Positions 27,235 through 35,627 of a stretch of DNA of 64,000 bases are shown here, one piece after another (the stretch's first letter is position 1; the number at the start of each line of letters is the position of its first letter). Made by a program: the position numbers and the translations under genes. The stretch comes from JAJRXG01 sp047634015. Its GTDB lineage: Bacteria; Bacteroidota; Bacteroidia; Chitinophagales; Saprospiraceae. The notes under the pieces were generated by a model that had not been told where the DNA came from, did not search any database, and saw only the letters and a program-made list of their open reading frames with translations. The stretch spans positions 38,697 through 102,696 of the forward strand of contig JBLIDB010000001.1 of assembly GCA_047634015.1 (NCBI GenBank), given 5' to 3'.

Positions 27235-27982
27235 GGCTCATATTTGTAACTCTCCCTTCTATGCGCGCATATTGGGTTGATCCAGATTCTGTGTCTCTCA
27301 TTATGTGTTCGACAAATGATTCTCTTATTAATAATTCAAGATCTTGCCGATCATACTTTCTTAGAAATGCACTTCCTGAACCACCGCCCGCGATGTAGTC
27401 CGGTAATGCAAACGTGTACGTCTTATTAAGATCTAAGGCAGCACCATTGATCATAATATCATGGGCAGTCTGATCTTTAATTTTGTAAGAGACTCCTTTT
27501 GATATCGGCCAACCACGACCCTTTGCCATATGATCCATGAATTCTTTGACACCATTACCATCAGCAGTTATGATTGATATCTTATTATCAAATGGCATCA
27601 CTTCAAATACTTCACCTATAGTAATAGGACCAGCGGCTAATGAAGGCACTCGAATACCTCCTGAATTTTGAACTGCAAAATCAATTGTTAGATTGGAGTT
27701 TCTTGTTGCTTCTTCTAAAAGCATGTCACTAAGCCAATTACCGATATTGGATTCTGGACTTTCTTTTCTAAGGATTGTATCCAAATGACCAATAACTTCA
27801 TTCATTTCGGCATCCATTTGCGTACGATATGGGATCAGCATATCTGCGACTTCTTGATCAGGAGTGATTTCAGCTTCTGAGATACGCTTGTAGTCAACGT
27901 CTGTATCAGTAACGTAATAGGTGCTTTTACATCCGCTTAACGCTAAAAAAAGTAGTGCTGCTATGAGATATATGTGCTTCAT
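27227..27982 (-). CDS. Lipoprotein equal to the 5'-nucleotidase C-terminal domain
   Basis: A 251-residue lipoprotein with signal peptide and lipobox LSGC (residues 15-18). The mature part is the 5'-nucleotidase C-terminal domain: ESNIGNWLSDMLL, FAVQNSGGIRVPSLAAGPI, GEVFEVMPFDNKI and the substrate-binding YTFALPDYIAGGGSG. In UshA this domain binds the nucleotide and rotates against the metal domain. Here the two are separate, adjacent and translationally coupled. The lipobox sends this half by Sec and anchors it in a membrane, while its partner has a Tat signal. Confidence 0.92.
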   Translation of the reverse strand: MKHIYLIAALLFLALSGCKSTYYVTDTDVDYKRISEAEITPDQEVADMLIPYRTQMDAEMNEVIGHLDTILRKESPESNIGNWLSDMLLEEATRNSNLTIDFAVQNSGGIRVPSLAAGPITIGEVFEVMPFDNKISIITADGNGVKEFMDHMAKGRGWPISKGVSYKIKDQTAHDIMINGAALDLNKTYTFALPDYIAGGGSGSAFLRKYDRQDLELLIRESFVEHIMRDTESGSTQYARIEGRVTNMSHE

Positions 27983-28494
27983 GAGAAATAGAGTTCAACT
28001 TCTTTTCTAATACCCATTCGAACCTTATTGCCGATGGCTTTAGTAGATTGAGAATCTACCTGATATAGGTTACTAATGAATTCTGACTTGTCTTCCTTTT
28101 CAAGAGCGGCATACGCACTAGTTATGCTGGCCTGCGTCTCTTCCTTCAGTAATGTCATCATCTGCCATAATTGGGAGGAGATGTATATCTGTTGGGAAAG
28201 ATTGTGTTCGTATTCTTTCTGTACAGCAATCAATAGGGTGGATTGAAGATTGCTCGCGGTTATATCACCCGTATTAAGTCGTATGATTAATCCTGGTATC
28301 CCAATTCGTTCTGTTAATAGGGCAAGGCGTTCATATGCTTGTAACCTTAGTCCTACTTGTTCATTGGATAAGGCCGCTTTGTTCTTGGATATTTCTATAG
28401 CGTATTGCTGACGATAGAATTGTCGCATCAAAAAGTACACCACCAGGGCCGGAACACTATATCGGACTACTTCGAGTAAAGCTTCGATAATCAT
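27979..28494 (-). CDS. Membrane-anchored protein of unknown function (DUF7935-like)
   Basis: A 171-residue protein with one N-terminal membrane helix (VPALVVYFLMRQFY, residues 14-27) and a helical cytoplasm- or periplasm-facing region containing LRLQAYERLALLTERI and EYEHNLSQQIYISSQLW. I recall this pattern from a Bacteroidota-restricted uncharacterised family; the DUF number is from memory. The stop overlaps the start of the nucleotidase lipoprotein gene by four bases (ATGA), so it leads a three-gene coupled unit. No function can be assigned. Confidence 0.75.
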   Translation of the reverse strand: MIIEALLEVVRYSVPALVVYFLMRQFYRQQYAIEISKNKAALSNEQVGLRLQAYERLALLTERIGIPGLIIRLNTGDITASNLQSTLLIAVQKEYEHNLSQQIYISSQLWQMMTLLKEETQASITSAYAALEKEDKSEFISNLYQVDSQSTKAIGNKVRMGIRKEVELYFS

Positions 28495-28536
28495 ATCGCA
28501 ATATTACCCTTAGTAACGACAATTCCAAGGATTGAC

Positions 28537-28568
28537 TTGTAGAGTATGATAGAGATGAACTAACTTTG
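28537..28568 (+). promoter_or_regulatory. Promoter of the A-type Fe-S carrier gene
   Basis: TTG (28537-28539) and TAACTTTG (28561-28568) are 21 bases apart, the standard Bacteroidota spacing. The box ends 39 bases before the ATG at 28608. Confidence 0.6.
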
Positions 28569-28607
28569 TGTAACAGATGTTAGATTAGAGCATAAACGTG
28601 GATCATC

Positions 28608-28955
28608 ATGACAGAAACTATAGTACAAAGCCCAGTAAAACTTACTGAATCTGCCATCAAGCAGTTGAAAAGAATAAAAGCAGATCAAAAACTCGATGAT
28701 ATGCATGGTATACGAGTAGGTGTCAAAGGCGGCGGCTGCTCGGGATTTACCTATGTTTTGGGCTTTGATGTAGCTAAGGAGAAAGACCAAGAGTTCCAGA
28801 TAGGAGATCTAAAGGTCTTGATGGAGAAGTCCCATGGTATCTATCTTATCGGTATGGAGATAGACTGGCACGAAGGCCTTAATAATCGTGGCTTTACTTT
28901 CAATAACCCAAATGCAGATGAGACATGTGGGTGTGGGACGAGTTTTTCGGCGTAA
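28608..28955 (+). CDS. A-type iron-sulfur carrier (IscA/SufA/ErpA family)
   Basis: A 115-residue carrier of nascent Fe-S clusters. The three ligand cysteines are visible: C44 in KGGGCSGFTYVLGF and C107/C109 in the C-terminal CGCGTSFSA. The first dozen residues are variable, the rest is the compact HesB-like fold. It would hand clusters to apo-enzymes such as those encoded nearby (the molybdopterin oxidoreductase, NadA, QueE), although only a general link is implied. HscB is encoded separately at 40.8 kb. Confidence 0.94.
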   Translation: MTETIVQSPVKLTESAIKQLKRIKADQKLDDMHGIRVGVKGGGCSGFTYVLGFDVAKEKDQEFQIGDLKVLMEKSHGIYLIGMEIDWHEGLNNRGFTFNNPNADETCGCGTSFSA

Positions 28956-28984
28956 GCATATTTAGGATTAAACATTTTTAATTT

Positions 28985-31093
28985 TTATTCCTCAAATTGA
29001 GAAATATTCACAGCTACACCATTCAACACAGCATTTCCGGTTAGGACATCAAGGTCTTCTCCATTAGTTAACAAATTCATATTTGCTCCAGGTTTGCTTT
29101 TGGCAACTGAAAGATTGGCTTCTTCATCCGTATGTCCCCAACCTTGAGGAATACTTATCACGCCAGCCATCATCTGATCTGTTACTTCCGCTTCTATTTG
29201 TAATGTGCCAGCCACAGAGGAGACAGTCACTTTATCTCCTTTTGTGATTTTATAACGCTCAGCATCATCAGGGTTGATAAGTACAGTACATTCATTTCGA
29301 CCTTTTACCAAACGATAGGAATTATGGCACCAAGTATTGTGACTACGCAGTAATCTGCGACCTATGAGAAGCAATGGGAATTCTTCTGAAGAATTATCAT
29401 GATTTTCTAATTTCGACTTTAAGCGATTCATGTCCTCCAGCATCGGAGCAGGAGTAAGTTGGATGCGGCCATCATCAGTTTGCATTCTTTCGGTAAGACA
29501 AGTTTGTAATGGTCCGAGATCTATGCCATTAGGATTTTCTAATAAGGTAGAAATTGAAATCCCTTCTTTATCCTGAGCTCGCCATCCCATCTCAAGCATC
29601 ATTTCGGGATTCAATTGTAATGGATCTTCTTCTTTAAGTTTGGCAGCGAGCATATTTAGAATTTCCCAGTCATGGCGCTGAGTTTCTTCTTTTTCAAAAA
29701 GCGGTGAGGCATACTTTACTGTATTGCGCACTGCCAGATTATTGAATGGGATATCATATTGTGACTCTTCAAGCGCTACAGTGCCTGGCAAGATTATATC
29801 TGCATGTCTAGTTGTCTCGTTGATATACGGATCTATAGCAACATAGAATTCAAGAGACTCAAAAGCTGTTTTTAATTTCCCCGCATCGGGACATGATAAT
29901 AGCGGATTACCAGCTACTGTTACCATTGCTCTAATTTGCCCTTCTCCAGGAGTGAGGATTTCATCTGCCATGGTGGCTACTGGGAATTCTCCATTATAAT
30001 AAGGTAGGCCTTTTACGCGAGACTGGTATTTCCCATAATTGCTGGGTCTTCCTTTTTTAGAGGTAAGCTTTACAAGGTCATATGCGGGTTGGGTAAACAT
30101 AGCGCCACCTCTATTGTCGAAATTTCCAGAGAGAATATTGAACACATTGGTGAGCCATATACATAATCCTCCAAATTGCTGTGTTGATGCTCCCATCCGA
30201 CTATAGACTACCCCTGAAGTCGAAGCGGTTAGTTCTTCAACAATTCTGTATATACTATTGGCAGCAATACCAGTTATTTGTTCAACTTTAGCTGGAGTAT
30301 ACTCAGAAACTACATTTTGGATTTCTTCGACACCATCTATAATCGAATTTAGATGTCTTAGGTTGATTTTCTTCTTTTCAAGTAGTACAGAAATCATTCC
30401 TGCTAAAAGGTAAGCATCTGAACCGGGTTTTATAAAAAGATGTTCATCTGATTTTTTGGCAGTTTCTGTTTTACGAGGATCTATAACTACGACCTTTCCA
30501 CCGCGCTTTTGAATGGCCTTCATTCGAGTGGGGAAGTCAGGGCAAGTCATCATGCTGCCATTGGATATCATAGGATTCCCACCGATGATAATCATATATT
30601 GCGTATGGTCTATGTCTGCAACAGGCAGTAAGTTTCCATGACCGAACATATAATTCGAAGCAAAATGATGTGGGAGTTGATCGACAGAAGAAGCGCTGAA
30701 TCGATTTCTGGTTTTTAATGCTCTTAGTAATAAGGGCATGAATAAAGCATTCCCTAATTTATGCGCATTGGGATTCCCAAGATATGTGCCTACGGCATTT
30801 TGACCATGTGAGGATTGTATGTCAGATATTTTTTTGACTACTTCGTTTATTGCTACTTCCCAACTTATAGATTCCCACCCATTGGCTGTCTTTCTTACGG
30901 GTGTTTTCAAGCGATCGGGATCGCTATAGAAATCCTGTAATGCCACGGCCTTGGGGCAGATATGTCCGCGACTCAATACGTCATCCTTATTACCTCTAAT
31001 ACTCAGGATTTCTTTTTCCTGATATTTGATTTCAAGCCCACACATTGCTTCACATATATTACAAGTGCGATAGTGAGTATTTATAGCTGACAT
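28985..31093 (-). CDS. Molybdopterin-bisPGD oxidoreductase, orphan catalytic subunit
   Basis: A 702-residue member of the DMSO-reductase superfamily. The N-terminal [4Fe-4S] ligands are C11, C14, C18 and C46 (C-x2-C-x3-C-x27-C). Mo-cofactor segments follow: LGNPNAHKLGNALF, SSVDQLPHH, GGNPMISNG, VVIDPRKTETA, then the C-terminal molydopterin dinucleotide-binding domain (LLIGRRLLRSHNTWCHN, VLINPDDAERYKI). No signal peptide is present, so it should be cytosolic. No electron-transfer or membrane subunit and no Mo-cofactor gene is adjacent. Similar stand-alone enzymes are annotated as formate-dehydrogenase-like; the real substrate is unknown. Confidence 0.88.
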   Translation of the reverse strand: MSAINTHYRTCNICEAMCGLEIKYQEKEILSIRGNKDDVLSRGHICPKAVALQDFYSDPDRLKTPVRKTANGWESISWEVAINEVVKKISDIQSSHGQNAVGTYLGNPNAHKLGNALFMPLLLRALKTRNRFSASSVDQLPHHFASNYMFGHGNLLPVADIDHTQYMIIIGGNPMISNGSMMTCPDFPTRMKAIQKRGGKVVVIDPRKTETAKKSDEHLFIKPGSDAYLLAGMISVLLEKKKINLRHLNSIIDGVEEIQNVVSEYTPAKVEQITGIAANSIYRIVEELTASTSGVVYSRMGASTQQFGGLCIWLTNVFNILSGNFDNRGGAMFTQPAYDLVKLTSKKGRPSNYGKYQSRVKGLPYYNGEFPVATMADEILTPGEGQIRAMVTVAGNPLLSCPDAGKLKTAFESLEFYVAIDPYINETTRHADIILPGTVALEESQYDIPFNNLAVRNTVKYASPLFEKEETQRHDWEILNMLAAKLKEEDPLQLNPEMMLEMGWRAQDKEGISISTLLENPNGIDLGPLQTCLTERMQTDDGRIQLTPAPMLEDMNRLKSKLENHDNSSEEFPLLLIGRRLLRSHNTWCHNSYRLVKGRNECTVLINPDDAERYKITKGDKVTVSSVAGTLQIEAEVTDQMMAGVISIPQGWGHTDEEANLSVAKSKPGANMNLLTNGEDLDVLTGNAVLNGVAVNISQFEE

Positions 31094-31179
31094 ATTAAGG
31101 CATTTATTCTTAAGATTCCTAAAGTCGGTAGAATATTTAGCAGTAGGATCAGAAATGTGCAGTAATATTTGGCATTCGT

Positions 31180-31542
31180 TTAATAATCCAATTGACGGAG
31201 CTCCTTTTTTAGAACTCTTGTTAATTTCAAAACGACTAAATCATAAGAATGATCAATTAATTCAAAAACCAATTTATCTGTCAACTCTCGTTCTATATAG
31301 ACGGTATTCCAGTGTTTTTTATTCATATGAAATCCAGCAATAATATCAGTATATTCATCTCGTAGCTCCATAGAACGATCTGGATCACATTTAAGGTTTA
31401 TACTTGCTTCTTCATTATTCAGTGGAGTAAGTGCAAACATCTTTCCCATTACCTTAAAAACCAAAGTAACATCATCAAACGGGAATTCCTCAGTAACACC
31501 TGATTTGTTAATACAATATGACTGAACATCCTCGTAATTCAT
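31180..31542 (-). CDS. MmcQ/YjbR family protein
   Basis: A 120-residue protein of the YjbR fold. The sequence shows the typical FPFDDVTLVFKVMGKMFAL start, SINLKCDPDRSMELRD, and the GFHMNKKHWNTVYI tract containing the conserved K-H-W. Members bind DNA in some structures and are often encoded near DNA-repair or cysteine-metabolism genes, but no clear cellular role is proven. It is alone here between a Mo enzyme and a divergent glycosyltransferase. Confidence 0.88.
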   Translation of the reverse strand: MNYEDVQSYCINKSGVTEEFPFDDVTLVFKVMGKMFALTPLNNEEASINLKCDPDRSMELRDEYTDIIAGFHMNKKHWNTVYIERELTDKLVFELIDHSYDLVVLKLTRVLKKELRQLDY

Positions 31543-31696
31543 GCTTTACTTTGTTTAGAAGGCAATATATGAATTATTAATTCTTAGAATTGTGTCAATA
31601 TTTCCGAGTGAAGAACAAGAGTATTCGATTTTAAAATGCGATTTTGGCGTTAAACTTTATCATCTGTTCACCTTAAACTGAATTTAATTATTGTGT

Positions 31697-32431
31697 ATGG
31701 AACGAATAAATTTTGATGTATTAAGTGTAATTGTTCCACTATATAATGAAGAGAAAACCATTGAGTCTATTCTTCAGAAATTATTGAATGTAAAATTAGA
31801 TTATGGTATAACAATGGAGATACTTATCATTGATGATTGTTCTACTGATACCTCTATCAGGCGAGTACGGGACTTTATTACTGCTCATCGTGACGATTCC
31901 ATTTCTTTGATTTCTCACGAAAGGAATCGTGGGAAGGGCGCAGCGATTCATGCGGGCATAGAAAAGAGTACAGGGCAGTTTATAATAGTCCAAGATGCGG
32001 ATTTGGAATATGATCCTAATGATTTCAATGATATGCTGGCTCCTATTATTCAGGGACATGCGGATATAGTCTATGGATCGCGATTTATTGGAAGCAAACC
32101 ACATAGGATGTTGTTTTTTTGGCATTCGATTGGCAATAAGATATTGACCTTATTATGTAATTTCTTCTCAAATTTGAATTTGTCAGATATGGAGACTTGT
32201 TACAAACTGATAAAAAGAGAGTATTTACTTTCTATGAATCTAAAAGAAAAGCGTTTTGGATTTGAACCTGAAGTCACCATAAAGCTATCCAGAATTCCAA
32301 CTGTAAAATTCTATGAAGTCGGAATTGCATATTATGGGCGTACGTTCTCGGATGGCAAGAAGATAAACTACAAAGATGGATTTAGAGCCATCTATTGCAT
32401 TTTCAAATATGGACTTTTTAGAAATTTATAG
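31697..32431 (+). CDS. Family 2 glycosyltransferase, polyprenyl-phosphate sugar synthase-like
   Basis: 244 residues from the ATG at 31697; a TTG two codons earlier is possible. The GT-A opening is SVIVPLYNEEKTIESIL, the first nucleotide-sugar acidic motif is LIIDDCSTD, and the DxD motif is QDADLEYDP. SDMETCYKLIKREYL near the centre is typical of dolichol-phosphate-mannose-synthase-like enzymes (DPM1/Dpms). No membrane helix is present. It probably charges a lipid carrier with a sugar at the cytoplasmic face. It converges with a large polytopic membrane protein that could be the user of that lipid-linked sugar. Confidence 0.88.
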   Translation: MERINFDVLSVIVPLYNEEKTIESILQKLLNVKLDYGITMEILIIDDCSTDTSIRRVRDFITAHRDDSISLISHERNRGKGAAIHAGIEKSTGQFIIVQDADLEYDPNDFNDMLAPIIQGHADIVYGSRFIGSKPHRMLFFWHSIGNKILTLLCNFFSNLNLSDMETCYKLIKREYLLSMNLKEKRFGFEPEVTIKLSRIPTVKFYEVGIAYYGRTFSDGKKINYKDGFRAIYCIFKYGLFRNL

Positions 32432-32448
32432 AAGAGAAATAATCAATA

Positions 32449-34122
32449 CTAATTTCCAATTTTTGAAACGCGAAAGCCCGCAGATAAATCAGTTGATCTG
32501 AGATAAATGTCATAGTCTTTGCTTGTCAATCTTCTATTGCAAGGAATGTCATGATTGAAGCATCTACTCGAATTTATAGTCTTGAAATAATCGAAACCTA
32601 TCGATATTTCTTTTACTTGTGGAGTTGGATACGTATGAGGAATGACTAAACTTGATAAGTCTCGCATATTTGGGTTTAGGGCTGCTCGGCAAAAAAACAG
32701 GACAGAACAAATAGACAATGCTACTATAAAAAAATAGAGTTTATTAATAAGTCTATTCAGATTTATAAGGGTTAGCAATTCTTTAAAGACTAATGCAAGA
32801 CCTAAAAACAAAAAGCCGTAAGCGAATCTTACGTCAGGAGCGGTTAGAAACCAAAAGACGAAATTGGCAAGTACTACAAGACTAGCAAGGATGGTTTTTG
32901 AATTACGTTTGTAAATACTATTTATCAATACAAATATGATGAATGTATTACTTGAAATAAGGATCTTATTAATAGCATCTTGGTGATTCCACCATGGACC
33001 TATCCATTGAGTGATGCTCATATCCAGAGATGCCAATTTCCCTGGGCTACGTGCCCAGGCTCTAACCACTCCGGTTTCGAAAGACAAAGATTCTATTGGA
33101 ACTTTCCAGTCTGGAGAAAAGATATCGATGCCTTCGAATGGGTATATGAGATAACCTGAAAGATAGTAGTTTCTAAGAACGAAAGGGGCAAATGCAAATA
33201 CTCCGATTATTGCTGATCTGTATAGTAAGCTGATTCTGTTTTCTTGGAGTAGAATCAAACCTAAACATAAGACAGTCATGCTTATGGCACTTAATTTATA
33301 CGTGATAATTATTGCTGAAAGTAATACTACAGCATAAATTATATCTGGTTTCTTGGATAAATTGATTTCTAATACAAGATTGAATAGATATATAAGAAGT
33401 AGTGCACACGATATATCTGAGGAAAGAGAACTAATATGCTTTGGAAAAAGCAAGAACATAAGTGAAACCAAAAGCGTATAAAATATAGTATCAATAGTTT
33501 TCTTACTTTTTATTTTGTTAACGATAGTAGAGAATATCTTGGTACTAATTATAAGAAACAAGATGATGTTTAAGGGATAAACCAATAAATGTGTTCCTTT
33601 AAAAAAATCCGAAATTTCTAATGTGAATAGTGCCGATATAGGAAAGAACATAGAATTGAATCCAAATTGAGGTTGGAAATTAGCCAGTCCTGGAACTACG
33701 GGAAAAGAACGAATCCACTTTACTGATTGTGTATGATATAGGCCGGAGTCAAATGTGTAAATCTCTTTCGAGGCAATTAGAGATAGAAAGAGGAATGTGA
33801 TTGTGAAAAAGATTGTTTCCTTTCTATTCGTTGTGATCTTGGGTATTAACACACAAATACGAAGGCTTTTATCGTGTCTTGAAAGGTAGAAATACAGAGG
33901 TATAACTAAAAGAGAAAACGATAAAAGGAAAGTGCTATTGATAGGAGTTATGAGCGAAGCATAGCCAGTGATAAGTGAAATACCTACAAATCCACAAACC
34001 GCTATGCTATTCAGACATTCAATTTTGAATGGGGTTAGTTTTTCTATTAAGACTTTGAATATTTGCCCGGCAGCAAAAATGAGGGCGAAACAAATAATGG
34101 TATAAAAGAGGATTATTATCAT
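32449..34122 (-). CDS. Large polytopic membrane protein, LIC_10190-like
   Basis: A 557-residue protein with roughly a dozen hydrophobic helices. The loop DSGLYHTQSVKWIRSF near residue 125 and the following VPGLANFQPQFGFNSMF are reminiscent of the LIC_10190 family of membrane proteins and of GT-C-like glycosyltransferases, which place acidic residues in the first long loop. I cannot confirm catalytic function. It lacks a signal peptide beyond the first helix. The gene converges with the GT2 gene, leaving a gap of only 17 bases. Confidence 0.7.
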   Translation of the reverse strand: MIIILFYTIICFALIFAAGQIFKVLIEKLTPFKIECLNSIAVCGFVGISLITGYASLITPINSTFLLSFSLLVIPLYFYLSRHDKSLRICVLIPKITTNRKETIFFTITFLFLSLIASKEIYTFDSGLYHTQSVKWIRSFPVVPGLANFQPQFGFNSMFFPISALFTLEISDFFKGTHLLVYPLNIILFLIISTKIFSTIVNKIKSKKTIDTIFYTLLVSLMFLLFPKHISSLSSDISCALLLIYLFNLVLEINLSKKPDIIYAVVLLSAIIITYKLSAISMTVLCLGLILLQENRISLLYRSAIIGVFAFAPFVLRNYYLSGYLIYPFEGIDIFSPDWKVPIESLSFETGVVRAWARSPGKLASLDMSITQWIGPWWNHQDAINKILISSNTFIIFVLINSIYKRNSKTILASLVVLANFVFWFLTAPDVRFAYGFLFLGLALVFKELLTLINLNRLINKLYFFIVALSICSVLFFCRAALNPNMRDLSSLVIPHTYPTPQVKEISIGFDYFKTINSSRCFNHDIPCNRRLTSKDYDIYLRSTDLSAGFRVSKIGN

Positions 34123-34180
34123 GACCAGGGCGAAACACTAAAGTAAGATTATGGCAATAGTAATTTCATTTGAGGGGTAT

Positions 34181-34213
34181 AAAAAAAGAGGCCCTGCATT
34201 GCAAGACCTCTTT
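34181..34213 (-). terminator. Intrinsic terminator of icd
   Basis: On the minus strand a hairpin with AAAGAGG (34213-34207) and CCTCTTT (34191-34185) is followed directly by TTTT. It lies 30 bases past the icd stop. Confidence 0.8.
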
Positions 34214-34242
34214 ATATATTGAGTGAATTCTACAGAATTCGA

Positions 34243-35466
34243 TTACATATTCTTGATGATCTCATCACCGAATTCAGAACACTTCAACTTAGTTGCGCCC
34301 TTCATCAATCTTTCGAAATCATAAGTAACATGCTTTGTTTTGATAGCGCCTTTGATTCCTTTTTCGATCATATTGGCAGCTTTCTTCCAGCCCATATATC
34401 TCAACATCATAACACCTGATAAGATAACAGAACTTGGATTTACTTTATCCTGTCCTGCATACTTAGGAGCAGTACCGTGAGTCGCTTCAAATACTGCGAT
34501 TCCAGTTTCATAATTAATATTTGCTCCTGGAGCGATACCGATACCACCTACTGCAGCAGCAAGTGCATCAGAAATATAATCTCCATTAAGATTAAGAGTA
34601 GCGATAACATCATACTCTGCAGGTCTGAGTAAGATCTGTTGTAAGAATGCATCTGCGATTACATCTTTTACGATAATCTCATTTCCTTTATTATCGATTA
34701 CTTGCCATGGTCCGCCATCAAGATCCGTAGCACCGAATTCTCTCTTAGCAAGATCATAACCCCATTCTTTAAATTTACCTTCTGTAAATTTCATGATGTT
34801 GCCCTTATGTACTAAGGTTACAGACTTCGCTTTCTCGGCAATAGCGTGCTTAATTGCTGCGCTTACGAGACGCTCTGTTCCTTCTAGAGATACTGGCTTT
34901 ACACCAAGAGAACATGTATCAGGGAATCTAATACCCGTAACACCCATCTCATCGATAAGGAATCTCTTAACTTTTTCATTTTCTTCAGTACCATGCAGGT
35001 ATTCGATACCAGCGTAGATATCTTCTGTATTCTCTCTGAAGATTGTCATATCCACTAATCCCGGCTTCTTGACAGGACTCGGAACGCCTCTGTACCACTT
35101 TACAGGACGAACACATGCATATAAGTCAAGGATCTGGCGAATAGCAACGTTTAGCGATCTAAATCCTCCTCCTACTGGAGTCGTAAGGGGCCCTTTAATA
35201 GCAACTAAATGCTCGGCAATGGTATCAGTTGTTGCCGCTGGCAACCATTCTCCAGTTTTCTCATTTGCCTTCTCACCAGCAAAAACTTCTTTCCAGTGGA
35301 TTTTTCTTTTACCGTCGAATGCCTTTTCAACAGCTGCGTCGAGAACTCTTACAGAAGCTGCCCAAATATCGGGACCGATTCCGTCTCCTTCTATAAATGG
35401 GATAATGGGATCATTTGGAACTTGCAATTTGCCCCTACTGGACATTGTGATTTTAGTGCCGCTCAT
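34243..35466 (-). CDS. icd: NADP-dependent isocitrate dehydrogenase
   Basis: A 407-residue homodimer-type enzyme of the TCA cycle that oxidises isocitrate to 2-oxoglutarate with reduction of NADP. The substrate-binding segment is SLNVAIRQILDLYACVRPV near residues 105-123, with the phosphorylatable-serine position and the arginines. FRENTEDIYAGIEY, the catalytic-lysine region LVHKGNIMKFTEG and GIAPGANIN follow. Metal aspartates lie in NLNGDYISDALAA. The gene is monocistronic, with its own candidate promoter and a strong terminator. Confidence 0.96.
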   Translation of the reverse strand: MSGTKITMSSRGKLQVPNDPIIPFIEGDGIGPDIWAASVRVLDAAVEKAFDGKRKIHWKEVFAGEKANEKTGEWLPAATTDTIAEHLVAIKGPLTTPVGGGFRSLNVAIRQILDLYACVRPVKWYRGVPSPVKKPGLVDMTIFRENTEDIYAGIEYLHGTEENEKVKRFLIDEMGVTGIRFPDTCSLGVKPVSLEGTERLVSAAIKHAIAEKAKSVTLVHKGNIMKFTEGKFKEWGYDLAKREFGATDLDGGPWQVIDNKGNEIIVKDVIADAFLQQILLRPAEYDVIATLNLNGDYISDALAAAVGGIGIAPGANINYETGIAVFEATHGTAPKYAGQDKVNPSSVILSGVMMLRYMGWKKAANMIEKGIKGAIKTKHVTYDFERLMKGATKLKCSEFGDEIIKNM

Positions 35467-35538
35467 ATAGTATCTTTTTTAATCTCACCCTGGCAGGGAT
35501 ATCGATTGATGAGGTAATTGTTTTTTGAAAAAGTCGCG

Positions 35539-35546
35539 CAAAGGTA
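35539..35546 (-). promoter_or_regulatory. Possible promoter -7 box of icd
   Basis: The minus strand reads TACCTTTG, 72 bases upstream of the icd ATG. No -33 box is evident at standard spacing. Confidence 0.45.
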
Positions 35547-35574
35547 GGGATTCTATTGCTTCTATGGCAGTGTT

Positions 35575-35608
35575 ATTGATGGTACTTAACACATAAGGTG
35601 TACTTTTG
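35575..35608 (+). promoter_or_regulatory. Promoter of ruvB
   Basis: ATTG (35575-35578) and TACTTTTG (35601-35608) are 22 bases apart. The box ends 19 bases before the ATG at 35628, and it lies inside the longer reading frame, which supports the shorter RuvB start. Confidence 0.55.
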
Positions 35609-35627
35609 TATGATTATTAACAGACAT

